Assembly (NCBI RefSeq): GCF_003589595.1
Contig: NW_020653852.1
Span: 5,818,239-5,882,238 of the forward strand
DNA from: Hyposmocoma kahamanoa
Taxonomy: Eukaryota > Arthropoda > Insecta > Lepidoptera > Cosmopterigidae
Length of the DNA: 64,000 nucleotides
Direction of reading: 5' to 3'
Each line of letters begins with the position of its first letter. The stretch's first letter is position 1. The notes beneath the pieces were generated by a model that was not told the DNA's origin, searched no databases, and saw nothing but the letters and a program-made list of their open reading frames with translations. Made by a program: the position numbers and the translations under genes. Below are positions 44,109 to 54,900 of the stretch, piece by piece.

Positions 44109-44689
44109 ATATGATAATAAATATTGTACGATATTAAATAATTAATTAATTACTTAATTAATTAATTGTTATATATTTCATTTTAGCAACTATTCTGTTA
44201 GCAATATATTTGGGTAATTATGAAATACATGAATTAAGAATTAGTTACATAATTGGCATAAAGTGTTGTCGGGGGCTAAACTGTCACGGAGGATGACTGA
44301 AACCCGTAATACAGATTTTTTCTAGTATGGGAAGTCAGTGGGCAATTAGTTTAGAAATTAATTTACAATCTTGTCTTATTGACCTTGTTTAGTTTTAGTT
44401 AGCTATTTTATTATTAGGGTTTGCTCAATAAACTATATGTATGAAGTTCATTCTGCAATTAAATATATAATATTAAAAATATTCGCATTACATTCTGCGC
44501 CTATGTAAACCGAGCCTAAGGATGTTAAAATTCGACTCGAAATTCGAAATACTCATCAAAGTAATAAAATATTTTTCAAATATGAACTCTACTTACATAA
44601 GCAAATATTTTGTTATATTAATTTCGCTGCGTGTATGAGTATTAATACATGTAATATTACTTTTTTAGTGAAGGCGAGAATCAATATAC
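44109..44689. other. Intron, no feature recognised
   Basis: AT-rich, with an AATTAATT-rich stretch at 44143-44166. Confidence 0.6.
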
Positions 44690-44830
44690 CATACTGGTCT
44701 GGCATGCAGAGGTTCGCTTCTCGGGCCGGGAGAAATATTTGTATGGCCTACATTTATTTCTCTCGTGAGTTTGGGCGTAATTTTTGGTTATAAATATTTA
44801 GTGCGGGACTGTGAGTGTGTGCGTCATTTA
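44690..44830 (+). repeat. tRNA-derived SINE (family B), head truncated
   Basis: CTGGCATGCAGAGGTTCGCT, CGGGCCGGGAGAAATATTTG and TCTCGTGAGTTTGGGCGTAA are present; the A box is missing. Confidence 0.75.
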
Positions 44831-45027
44831 TTTATATAAAAAATGTAATTTATGTTGTTGTTTCCACGTAATAACTGTTTTGAATTTCGAGTAAATAAAT
44901 ATAACTCGTAAATATTGGCCGTTGTATCGTATAAGGTGCAAGAGAGCGCGCGGTGAAAACTTTCTCACTTAAAACTTTAAACTCCCATGTCATTCTCAGT
45001 TTATAAAAAATAAAAAAATCCATATAC

Positions 45028-45200
45028 ATTAGTTTAGTTGGTATAGCGGCTGGCACGGTATGCTAGAAGACGTCGGTTGGAATCCGGCCGGATCGAAGGA
45101 ATTTTTCTTAGTGTTCGATCTTTGTATTAATAATTATAACAAACTAGTGGAGTAATTTCACATAAAAAGTAATTGAATATCAATTCAATAAAAACATAAA
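45028..45200 (+). repeat. tRNA-derived SINE (family C), forward copy
   Basis: Head TTTAGTTGGTATAGCGGCTG, B box GGTTGGAATCCGGCCGG, then CGATCTTTGTATTAATAATT and body as in the 5716-6460 palindrome. Confidence 0.75.
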
Positions 45201-45296
45201 ATTCCCTATATTCCATAAGTAATATAACAAACAAATACATATAAGCCTGTTTAATATATAATTGGAATTAGTACTTATACTGTTATATTTTTTTTA

Positions 45297-45480
45297 TAAT
45301 ACCAAGTGACCGGACGAACAAGTCGTGCGTCTGGTGGTAAGCGACACACCTATCCATAACAGTTGCAGTGCCGCTTAGAGCTTTTAATCGCAAAGATCTT
45401 AGGTGTACTGCCACTGTGCCCGTCACCCTGAGACATAAGTCTGTATTTGTCCTGTAATCACTCTTTCACAAGGAGTTCTC
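45297..45480 (-). repeat. GACGGGAC repeat with internal deletion
   Basis: ACCAAGTGACCGGACGAACA to CCCGTCACCCTGAGACATAA, then directly the distal CACTCTTTCACAAGGAGTTC end. About 100 bp in the middle are missing. Confidence 0.8.
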
Positions 45481-45800
45481 GGACCTCACATATGTTTATT
45501 TTAAAGTTTAAACAGTTAAAAGTTAAGGACAGGTTTGAAGCGTGCGTGTCATCTCTAATGGAGACCCTCATCAAACGAAAACTGAAACAAAATATGTTAA
45601 AGGCAATCCTTAACTTTTCACTGATCCGTTTTCCGATTTAATCTGGGGGACACACTCGCCGCTACTGAAAAATAAAAAATTTAACGTCCAATATCTCGCA
45701 CCCTTGTTGTAATAAGGCCACATCTGCAAAAATAAACAACTTTTCAGGAGAGAGGTTTAAAGTATTCTACGAACAAAATTAGTCGATAACTTTTTATACT
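45481..45800. other. Intron, no feature recognised
   Basis: A 64-codon + frame (45447-45641) partly inside the repeat has no known domain. Confidence 0.5.
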
Positions 45801-46927
45801 TAAGGCCCATTTAGATGGAGAGAGTTTATCGTCTCGAAGATACGATTATCGAAAGAATATAAAAAACTTTCCTCGTCTAAACATTCGCGATTATCGACCG
45901 TCCACGTGAGCGATAATCGCCTCGCCTGAAAGGTATATATAAGGTAGGTATGTATATATAAGATATTGAACGTCTCTGTGTAAACAGAACTCGAAAGCAA
46001 AAATCGTATTTCGAGTTTCTGTGCAAGCCGTTTCTACCACGAGTGCAATGCGCGAGGGTGTTTTGATTATTCATTTATTAACTTAATATTATCAGCAGTT
46101 CCAAATTTGAATGATTTTTGCGTCATTTCGATATATCCATAGTCAATACCGCAGTAATCACTGAACTCAAATGGCGATTTTCGCACTCAAAACGGTTCGA
46201 ACCGATTTGTACGATAATCGTATGAACTTGAAAAAATGTCATACGAGATCTTGTTTAGACATGTCGAAAACTCGTAAGCAAGAATCTCCTTACTACATAT
46301 TTCTCTGTGTAAACAGTCGAGGAGGCGATTAAGTTGCTTGCGAATCTCGTATGACATAATCGTAGGCGAGATTTTAGTTCTTGCCTGAATGTAAACATTA
46401 TGATACGATAATCTTATGGCGATTATTGCTTAAGGCCCATTTAGATGGGGAGAGTTTCTCGCACGCTTCGAGACGAAAACTCGTAGGCGATTATCGTAAG
46501 CAATAATCGCCATAAGATTATCACGCTATATTCGACCACAGAGGCACTCACTCACTCACCGTTATTTGAAATTCTTTTTTCGCTCTCCTTCCATTAATTC
46601 TTGTCTTAGAAAAGCAGTGATAATCAAAACACCCTCGCGCACCGCACTCGTGGTAGAAACGGCTGGCACAGAAACTCGAAATACGATTTTTGCTTTCGAG
46701 TTCTGTTTACACGGAGACGTTCAATATTGAAAGGCGAGGAGATTATCGCACACGTGGACGGTCGATAATCGCGAATGTTTAGACGAGGAAAGTTTTTTTA
46801 TATTCTTTCGATAATCGCATCTTCGAGACGAGAAACTCTCTCCATCTAAATGGGCCTTTACGATAATAGCGTACGAGTTTTCGTCACGAAGCGTGCGAGA
46901 AACTCTCTCCATCTAAATGGGCCTTTA
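45801..46927. mobile_element. Large foldback element with interlocked inverted repeats
   Basis: Outer words TAAGGCCCATTTAGATGG or the complement occur at 45801, 46431, 46860 (inverted) and 46927 (inverted). Arm A (45801-46070) pairs with 46620-46860 over about 230 bp. Arm B (46431-46490) pairs with 46861-46927. A short arm C (46404-46434) pairs with 46493-46522. The order A, B, A', B' is interlocked, not nested. The motif GCGATTATCG, its complement or a one-base variant occurs about a dozen times. There is no transposase frame. The class is unknown. Confidence 0.8.
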
Positions 46928-47044
46928 TTATTGTAGGGTATATATTTATTGTAGGGGAGTTATAAATATAAATATTCGACAACATAACATATGTTGCTCT
47001 GATTCCTAAGTAAGTAGCTATAGCATTTGTGTTATGAAAATCGG

Positions 47045-47205
47045 AAACAATGACGATACCACAAACACCCAGACCCGAGACGATATAGAAAAGTTTGAAA
47101 AGTTTTCTTCATTGACCTGGCCGGGGATCGAAGCCGGGACCTCAGAGATGGCGACACCATGAAAACTGTTGCCTAAGCCACTCAACCACCGAGGTCGTCA
47201 AAATT
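47045..47205 (-). repeat. tRNA-derived SINE (family K)
   Basis: On the minus strand, head CCTCGGTGGTTGAGTGGCTT (A box), B box CCCGGCTTCGATCCCCGGCC, then body to GGGTGTTTGTGGTATCGTCA. A second copy is at 62922-63075 in the same orientation. Confidence 0.75.
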
Positions 47206-47340
47206 TCAGATATACTTAATTTGTTTCATATTGTTCGTGTTATTTTTACGATCTTTTGTTTTATTTTTGTATATTTTATAATATTTTTCTTCTTCAATTA
47301 ATTCTGTATTAATTAAATACTACAAAGTTGTGTATACATA
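47206..47340. other. Intron, AT-rich
   Basis: No feature apart from the TA at 47339-47340, which abuts the mariner. Confidence 0.6.
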
Positions 47341-48630
47341 GGGCGCACTATAAGTTTCCGGAACTGGCCACTTACATAAACAATATTTAAAAAGTAATTG
47401 CAACATTTGAAAATGGAACTCTTTGGCTGTAGAATGCAGTTTGTTTCAACTGACTGTCACTGGTTTTTACAATGTGGCATCATTTTAGAAATTGGTTGTC
47501 TACATCACCGTGGATTTAACTCGTGGAAATTTTCGTAGTGTGATTTTTTACGACTTTAAGTGTAATGTAACAGTTCAGCGGAGCTTCGCTCGGCTTCAAA
47601 CTGCATTTGGCGATGAAGCACCATACAAGACGACTATTTATAGCTGGGTTGCAGAATTCAAACGCGATCGTGTGAATCTCAGTGACGAATTTCGTGATGG
47701 TCGCCCGTCCACTGCTGTAAACAATAAAAACATCAATGCTGCGCGCCGTGTGATCAAAACAGACAGGCATGTGACATACCATTCATGAGATTCGGGCATC
47801 TTTAGGCATAGGCAAGATTCAAATACAATCAATACTACACAAACATTTGGGTGTGAAAAAGCTGTGCTCTCGGTGGATCCCACACAATTTGACTGAGGCT
47901 CAAAAAACGGCTCGCGTCACTTGGTGCAATGCCATGCTTACCAGATTCAGCGAAGTCAAATTTGGTGTGGAACATAGTAACAGGTGACGAAACATGGATT
48001 TATAGTTACGATCCCAAAACAAAGCAGCAATCGAGCGTATGGGTCTTTCGAGATGAGCCGAAACCAACCAAAGTGGCGCGCGTGCAAAGTGCCTCTAAGC
48101 GGATGATTGGTTCTTTTTTTAACAAAACTGGACACGTGGCTACTGTTGCTTTGGAGAATCGTTATACCGTGAATAGTGATTGGTACACGACCATTTGTTT
48201 GTCGGAAATTATTGACAAAGACCGTAAAAATAACCGTAAACCCGTCATCATCTTGCACCACGATAATGCCAGTCCTCACACAACCAGACAGATGAGCAGA
48301 CACATGAACTTTTGAATGTGAACAACGTTGACCTTATGAACCATCCCGCGTACAGCCCCGACCTGACACGTGTGACTTTTATTTATTTCCAAAAATTAAG
48401 AACCAGTTACACGGTCAACGGTTTTCATCACCTGAAGAGTCTGTCGAAGAGTATGAAAAATATGTTTCAGAGATTGTCACGGAGGAGTGGCATAAATGTT
48501 TTCAAAATTGGTTCATTCGTATGAAAAAGTACACTAACGCTAACGGAGAATATTTTGAGAAAGAATAAATTCGTTTCTGACCATTTATAGCATTTTTTTC
48601 TTATTAATTCCGGAAACTTATAGTGCGCCC
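47341..48630 (+). mobile_element. Full-length mariner, 1290 bp, second lineage
   Basis: Perfect 23-bp terminal inverted repeats: left 47341-47363 (GGGCGCACTATAAGTTTCCG...) and right 48608-48630. The left flank is TA; the right flank is CA, so the duplication is decayed by one base. It has the same length as the 42817 element but is only distantly related in sequence. A truncated relative lies at 824-1428. Confidence 0.9.
47510..48560 (+). pseudogene. Mariner transposase with frameshifts and lost start codon
   Basis: The initiator position at 47510-47512 is GTG where the related 824-1428 copy has ATG. The N-terminal domain follows (VDLTRGNFRSVIFYDF, TTIYSWVAEFKRD, GRPSTAV). The frame breaks near 47785 and continues elsewhere through GVKKLCSRW-like sequence and TEAQKT. 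From 47929 a third frame gives the first aspartate in IVTGDETWIYSYDPKT and the second in LHHDNASPHTT. After another shift near 48312 comes AYSPDL. One further base shift puts CDFYLF, with the third aspartate, out of frame at about 48372. The C-terminal part continues to about 48565. It is not functional. Confidence 0.88.
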
Positions 48631-48744
48631 CACGTTCCAGGAACTAGGCATTATGTATAAGTAACATTATTCATCTTACCATAACTTTTTTGTATAAAAC
48701 TATATTTATGCTGTTGGTATACCTTTATAAATTAATAAATAGTA

Positions 48745-49040
48745 GCAGTGGAGCTCGTTGTGAAAGAGTTCATCCAGGGAAGTACTGCCACCTTACCTAT
48801 TTCTGCCGCCAAGCAGTAATATCAGCATTACTGTGTTCCGGTTTTGAAGTGTTAGGGTACTGGTGAAATTACAGGCACATGGGACTTGTTAACTTATGTC
48901 TCAGGGTGACAAGCGCAGTGGCAGTGCCCCTCAGATCTTTGCAATTTAAAGCTCTGAGTGATATTGCAGTTGTTATGGACAGGCGCGTAGCTTACCATCA
49001 GGCGCACGACATGCTCGTTCCGTCACTTCATTTAAAAAAA
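48745..49040 (+). repeat. GACGGGAC repeat, near full length
   Basis: GTAGCAGTGGAGCTCGTTGT to TCGTTCCGTCACTTCATTTA, followed by an A-rich tail (AAAAAAAGC). It ends about 100 bp before the exon at 49144. Confidence 0.85.
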
Positions 49041-49143
49041 GCTTGACTTTCGTGTGTTAAAAGCACTTTTGACGTATGATCACATGTGGTTCTGCTATGT
49101 AAGAGTACGATTTTTAATCACACATATTCAACCTTGTCCACAG

Positions 49144-49263
49144 GTAAAAGTCTAGAATGGGGCCTGCGAAAGAAAGGTTTTCTAAAGGCAGTAAGGGAGC
49201 TCGACGGCAACGAGAGAGAATCCTGCGAGGCCTTGCTTCAAGACGTCAGCATGTATGCTAGAG
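49144..49263 (+). CDS. Receptor guanylyl cyclase-like gene, next exon of the ligand-binding domain
   Basis: The acceptor CCTTGTCCACAG ends at 49143 and a donor GTATGA starts at 49264. The two leading bases complete a glycine codon with the G left by the 40128-40290 exon, and a trailing G is left for the next exon. The encoded residues (KSLEWGLRKKGFLKAVRELD, then ESCEALLQDVSMYAR) fit the helix and loop after the VALLLD strand in ANF-receptor ectodomains, ending in the AR that begins the next β-strand (ARVVIL). A possible start methionine upstream at 49086 is in intron sequence and is not used. A LINE fragment and two repeats lie within 500 bp on either side. Confidence 0.85.
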
Positions 49264-49324
49264 GTATGACATAAAGTTACAACTACATACAAATAAATTT
49301 TATAGTAGTAGAGCTTTTATCTAT

Positions 49325-49712
49325 TTCAAAGCTGAAGTGGCTTACGATTTGCCAGCGTCGTGATTTGAGAATACTTTCCACTCTTTACTCTATTATTAAT
49401 GATAAATTTGCACCTGGATGTTTGAAATTTAACTTCAATATTTGGGTGTATCGCATAACCGCAATCTTCGCTCAGACAGCAAATTGGCTCTTTTAATTCC
49501 TTTTCACCGTACTGGTTTTCTTTCTAACTCATTTACTCTTCAGGCAATACGACTCTGAAACGTTCTGCCGTCCCATATTCAAAAAGCGCCGAATAAACTA
49601 GCTTTCAAGCAATTAGTCCGCGATTTCATATTGGAGTCTCAATCTACATCCACAGTCACACGACTTGTTCGTTATGTCGCTTGCTATTATAAAAAAACGC
49701 AGTTTGTTAGTA
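49325..49712 (+). pseudogene. LINE reverse-transcriptase C-terminal fragment
   Basis: The + frame LKWLTICQRRDLRILSTLYS, then after shifts HNRNLRSDSKLALLIPFHRT, then GFLSNSFTLQAIRL, a stop in the position of the usual tryptophan, then NVLPSHIQKAPNKLAFKQLV. This is the SFxxxAxxxWNxLPxxI...FKxxL pattern of LINE tails. There are at least two frameshifts and one nonsense change. Confidence 0.75.
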
Positions 49713-49714
49713 GA

Positions 49715-49893
49715 TAGTGGTGAAATTACAATGGGATTTGTCGACTTATGTCTCAGGGTGACGGGTGCAGTGACAGTGCCACTCCGGTCTTTGCGTTTTA
49801 AAGATCTGCGTGGCACTGTAACTGTTATGGACAGGCGAGTCGCTTAGCAACAGGCACACGACTTGTTCGTCCCGTCACTTGGTATGATAAAAA
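49715..49893 (+). repeat. GACGGGAC repeat, tail-proximal part
   Basis: GGTGAAATTACAATGGGATT to TTCGTCCCGTCACTTGGTAT with tail GATAAAAAG. Confidence 0.8.
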
Positions 49894-50799
49894 GAAATTA
49901 CACTTTAACCAAGCGTGCATTTATTCGTTTTGAACAACTGGTGTTATCGATGCAACGAGCACTTAAATTACGTCAAATATATTCCCCAGTGTTGAACCGT
50001 TCATAATTATAACTCGATTGCCACCGGCTTGACTAAAATTTGCCAAAAATTATTTACACTTTTATTAAGACTGTGCAGTCTAGAGTAGAGAGCGCACATA
50101 CCTAACCACTTAATCAACTTATACAATTTATAATTCAAAATTTTATAATGTTCTAGAATTAACGCGTAACCTGTCCTTGATAATAAAATAAAACTAGTTA
50201 ATATAAAAACTGTAATAAACAAATTATTATAGTTTTTAAACTAATATACTAGTTTAGTCTTATGCGTAGAACAACTTAACCAGTGAAATGAAGTGTATTG
50301 GTATCTTGAGTGCGATTAAGTGTTGTGTTTGTCGTCAACATCGATATCTTTTTTAATTTATTTTATTTATTTTATTATTTATTTTTTTTAGTTCAGGCGA
50401 CATGACCCATATACATAGGTAATACGAAAGGAAAAATTTGTTTTGTTTAAGTTTAAGTGGGTGTTCTTTTTCCTTCTGCTTTACTGCCGATAACATTTAC
50501 GAGTTGCCACTGATAAGCAGTCTATACTAAAATAAAAATAAAAAATATTTTATTTGTCGAGCCATACAATTAAAAAACATTATTATTATTAATTTTAATA
50601 ACAAAACAAGCATGTCAAATTGGACCATGGCTCAGCTACGGAGAATTCGTAAATTTGATAGAAGTTAGAATAAAGTGATTGGGAGCATAATTCAGAAGTG
50701 CTTTTATCACGCGATAGTTATAAAAATAATACCATTATTATTGTTAAGGTGGCTCCATTCAGGTCTTGCCTATGAAGGCCCTTTTTGCGACCATTTTTT
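49894..50799. other. Intron, no gene recognised
   Basis: AT-rich, with a TTTATTTTATTTATTTTATT low-complexity run at 50353-50390. Confidence 0.6.
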
Positions 50800-51085
50800 T
50801 TTAATATATCAAGTGACGGGACAAAAAAGTCATGCGCCAGGTGGTAAGCTACACGCCGTTCCATCACAGTTGTAGTATCACTCAGAGCTTTATATCGCAA
50901 AGATCTAAGGGGCGTGTCACTGCGCCCGTCACCCGGAGGCATAAGTAGACAAATACTATGTGCCTGTAATTTCACCAGCACCCTTACCCTTCGAAATCGG
51001 AACGCAATAATGTTTACATTACTGCTTGGCAGAAATAGGTAAGGTGGCAGTACTTCCCTGCACTAACTCTTATTACTTAACTAGT
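50800..51085 (-). repeat. GACGGGAC repeat, near full length
   Basis: TATCAAGTGACGGGACAAAA to GTGGCAGTACTTCCCTGCAC; the last distal block is lost. Confidence 0.8.
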
Positions 51086-51376
51086 AATAAAAACAACACG
51101 ACACAGAGGCTATTGAGTAAAATTGTTTGAGGGAAATCAAGCTCCAAGTAAATTAAGATTGTATTTAAGAAAAACTAACTACTTAGAAAAACAGAACCAA
51201 GAAACAGAACAAAGAAGCAAATTAAAGACAAAAACACATTGACATGAAGCATTAGAAAATGTAGAAAAGTATTTTTTATTTGCCCGGTCCCGTAGCGGTC
51301 TATAATAAAAAATAAAAGAAACCTAAAGCAGAGTTTGAACGATGCCATACGATGCGTTGTGAGAAATTAGAACTAC

Positions 51377-51745
51377 ATGACACATAATGTATTGAAACTG
51401 CGGCGACAGCACGCGTGCGCTACGGACAAGAGGATAGGAGACGAAGCAGGAAGGGGTACTGCGGTGCGTAAGAAAACGGCGTTTCGTTGCGACATCGCAT
51501 TCCATATTGATTTACCGCTCCCCACAATACCCCAATTTATGAAACAGGCATCGAAAGCATACTTCGACTCAGCAGAGTCGAAGTATGCTTTTAAGTCGTG
51601 GGGAGCACCCCATCACCACATACCCCTCTTGGTAGCTGCTTCTAACTACATCCCCCTCAGGGAGAACCTCCATCGTAGGACCGTCGGCCAAGGGAAGTCC
51701 TCAACGACCGGTTCTTGCTACTTTAAAGACCAACCAAATCGCTAA
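51377..51745 (+). pseudogene. Probable jockey-type LINE C-terminal fragment containing a palindrome
   Basis: An open + frame of 122 codons. The part from LPLPTIPQFMKQASKAYFDS onward resembles the C-terminus of jockey-type LINE polymerases (PTIxxFMxxASxxYFDxAxxHxNPLLxxAxxY). SAES is followed by KYAFKS in the place of the expected histidine/asparagine/proline stretch, where a perfect 17-bp palindrome lies (51554-51570 with 51575-51591). It ends in LLVAASNYIPLRENLHRR. The N-terminal third is not recognised. It is unlikely to be a host exon. Confidence 0.5.
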
Positions 51746-51789
51746 TTAGTCATACTCACAGTACAATAAATACAGTAGAAGTGTTTAGT

Positions 51790-51932
51790 TAGGTCTGACG
51801 CCTGACCACAGTAGGTCTGACGCCTGACCACAGTAGNNNNNNNNNNTAGGTCTGACGCCTGACCACAGTAGGTCTGACGCCTGACCACAGTAGGTCTGAC
51901 GCCTGACCACAGTAGGTCTCGAAAGACCTACT
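51790..51932. repeat. 22-bp tandem array ending in a perfect hairpin
   Basis: Five identical 22-bp units starting TAGGTCTGACGCCTGACC (51790, 51812, 51847, 51869, 51891), with a 10-N gap at 51837-51846 that may hide more. The last unit begins TAGGTCT and turns into a 9-bp hairpin (51911-51919 with 51924-51932, loop CGAA). Confidence 0.9.
51837..51846. other. Assembly gap (10 N)
   Basis: Ten N inside a tandem array, where collapse during assembly is likely. Confidence 0.99.
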
Positions 51933-54900
51933 TGAGCTCGGTCCGCCATTTTCGCTTGGTGTGGTATAATTGTGTCATTCGTTGATAACAAAAAACAAAT
52001 TATTACCCGTAGAAGTATTTCATGTCATCGCTAAGTCTTATTTAAAAAAATGTTCAATTTCTCACACTTCATGACCGTCCTAGCGAAAACGAAGAGCCCC
52101 TCATTTTAGCATGTAGCCGGAGCAGAGGTCCCGACTTAGGCGCTTTCAGGCCGACTACTTAGTTTTAGTTTACTTTTAATGGGTTAAGATTCCTTCAGAT
52201 TTTGGGATCCACAGACGAAAGCACGTAAGTTAAAAACCAACATCATTCATTTCAATTAATCCATCGACCGACTAAACCATTTACGTCAAATTTACGTGTT
52301 TCAACTTGAAACTCCAGTGGCGTTTTTTTTCAAATTTATCATGAATTTATCATTCTCTTTACATATGCATTGTAAACAACACGGAAGAACATACTTTGTT
52401 TGTTTATTTTTTTGACTTATGTGCTTCAGTCGGCTGACTTTAGAATTATGTCAACTGCTTCTTAAATCTGAATATTAAACCATTGCTCACTCATTTGATG
52501 TTGATGCTTTCGGGCGTTTGTCACGCGCGCAGCCAAATTTCTGAATTAATTATCAGTAATATCTAACTAAATCTACTCTGGTTCTAGAGATTAGTTATTA
52601 AATATACGTGCTAAATGCTTGTTATCGGTGTTTTGTATTAACTTAAGAAGTTAAACATGATGTTTTATTACAAAAACGTGATAATAATTGAATCCTCAAA
52701 AAAATAATTAATCAATTGCAAATGTGCACCTTTTTAAGTAAACGATATTTTTTTATATTTATATATTTTTTTATACTTATATATTATATTTATATATGTA
52801 TTGTTTTATTTACATTAGTTGATCTACGGATAAATTATGAACTGCATTCAAGGTAACACTATTATTATGTTTAAACATACTAAATTAAAATTTGGTATTC
52901 AAAAACAATATTTGATCCTCTTTTTTATTATTGGTCTTTTTTTGACGAGTGATGACATTAATTACTGGCCAGTAAGTATCTCTTCCCTTCATTCAGTAGA
53001 CTAGGTTAGTATTAGAAATGTGCAACACGGGCCGAGCGAGTGAAGCGAACGTTGCGCGGCGGCGGCCGGCGAGTACCAGAAGCCTGCTTGCAATTCCGAA
53101 CATGTTTTCAGGTCAAACCATATTATAATGAATATAATGTTAGTATACAAATACATATAATCGACATTGACTTAGTTTTAAAAATCAGTATCTAAATTTT
53201 TAAAGCTCATTTGTCTTAGTTTTGGGGCCCAACAAATCGAAAATTTTTTGCGTAGCTCAAAACAGACTAAAATATAGATCGATTTAATTTATTTTGTTAT
53301 TTTATCTCAGAAAAAGTGGATCAATCATCAAAAAATATGACCGTTTATATAGACATGCCATTAAAAAAGTGCACTGAATAGATAGACAATGCAATATGAC
53401 TGTTGAAAATTGTACCTCACGTCATTTACTTTTCAAATCTATTACAGTTTCTACATTTTATTTTGTAGTTGTTCTAAAACGGAATTACTTCAGTTAATTT
53501 TCTCATTAAGTTACCTGTAAATGTATTTTATTAGCAGTGGATTATTACGGACCTAACTACCCTATATTTTCCCGGAAAGGCCGTAGAAAGAGACATAACC
53601 TGAGCAGCACGGTCTTCACTATGTACTAAAGAAACTTTAATCAGAAGTTTAATTAAGTAATATAAATGGAAAATGGCGGAATATGGTACTATAAACCTGA
53701 TGGGAAATTCACAATACACCGATGGCTTAAGGCATATTCAGCACGCACATATATGCGCGATGTAGTATATCTGATCAGGCCTTTATCAGGAACAATGGTA
53801 AAAGGTCTAAGGTGAACCTAGCGCACAAAACGATTATAACCAATGTAAGCTCGGTGGCTAATTACAATAAAATATAGCTCATTCTGATACAGCTATGTAT
53901 TATAAGATTTATAAGTTTTTAATTTATAAGTCTTTAATTATTTCGTATTAGGCCACTGTTTATTTTATTAAGTTAAGTTCGTTTATTTTTTAATAAATTG
54001 TGTAATTGAACGGAGTTACTTTAATTAAGATCAGCCTTTTACAAAAGGCCATTTTTATTCATTTTATGAAACCATTTTATTAAATTTTACCAACTTCTGC
54101 TGTATCGATTTATTCTTTTGACTTCAACCCACGCTTGACTAAAAAATTGTCTATGCCAAATTGTTTTCACAAAAATGATTTAATGGTTTCTTAGAAAGTT
54201 TCCCTATATCTCCTATAGTTTCGGTTTTCTACATACTGCACCATTAAAAAAAAGCACACTGTATAATATTATCACTTGAAACTAAATACTGTCTTACTTA
54301 CGAACTTTTTAAAATCGTGTTTTTTCAATTTCATCAAATTTTGAGTTACGATAGTACTTGGCTTTAACTGCGATATTACGATATCGACGGTTAAAAGATA
54401 AAAGGGCCTAATCGACACTTTGACGACGACAATGACATATACTTAGATAGTAACATATTTTGAGGATAAATGAGAAGATCCTTCGTGGATGTAATTATAA
54501 TTGGTGCTAATAGCACTTGCTATTAGCGTCGATCACAATTACGGCATCCTCCTGACCTTGATTCATGTTCACTGGTTCGAACTTGAAGAGTCCTGACAAT
54601 ATACTGGAACAATGCATTTCTTTCTTTATCGCTTTTCTGAAATCAATGAGCAATATTTTTGTTTCAAAACAGAAATTTAATGAATAATACAGAATCTCTA
54701 CAAAGAATAAAAATTCTTCAAAAGATTTAGAGAAATTCTACCAAAAATTGATTTCAGATATTTTAAACTTCGAATTTTTAACACTGGCATGTATACAATA
54801 TAATAGAATGGTGCAAGTAGTTAGAAATATACTAGTGGACATAATATAGAAATACGCCAAAAAAGGTTGAATTATGGTAACAATGTTCTTACGAACCCTT

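Noticed and set aside
49086..49274. Start codon of a gene at 49086
   Set aside because: The frame enters the exon through intron sequence; the splice acceptor at 49141-49143 and phase match with the previous exon explain it better.
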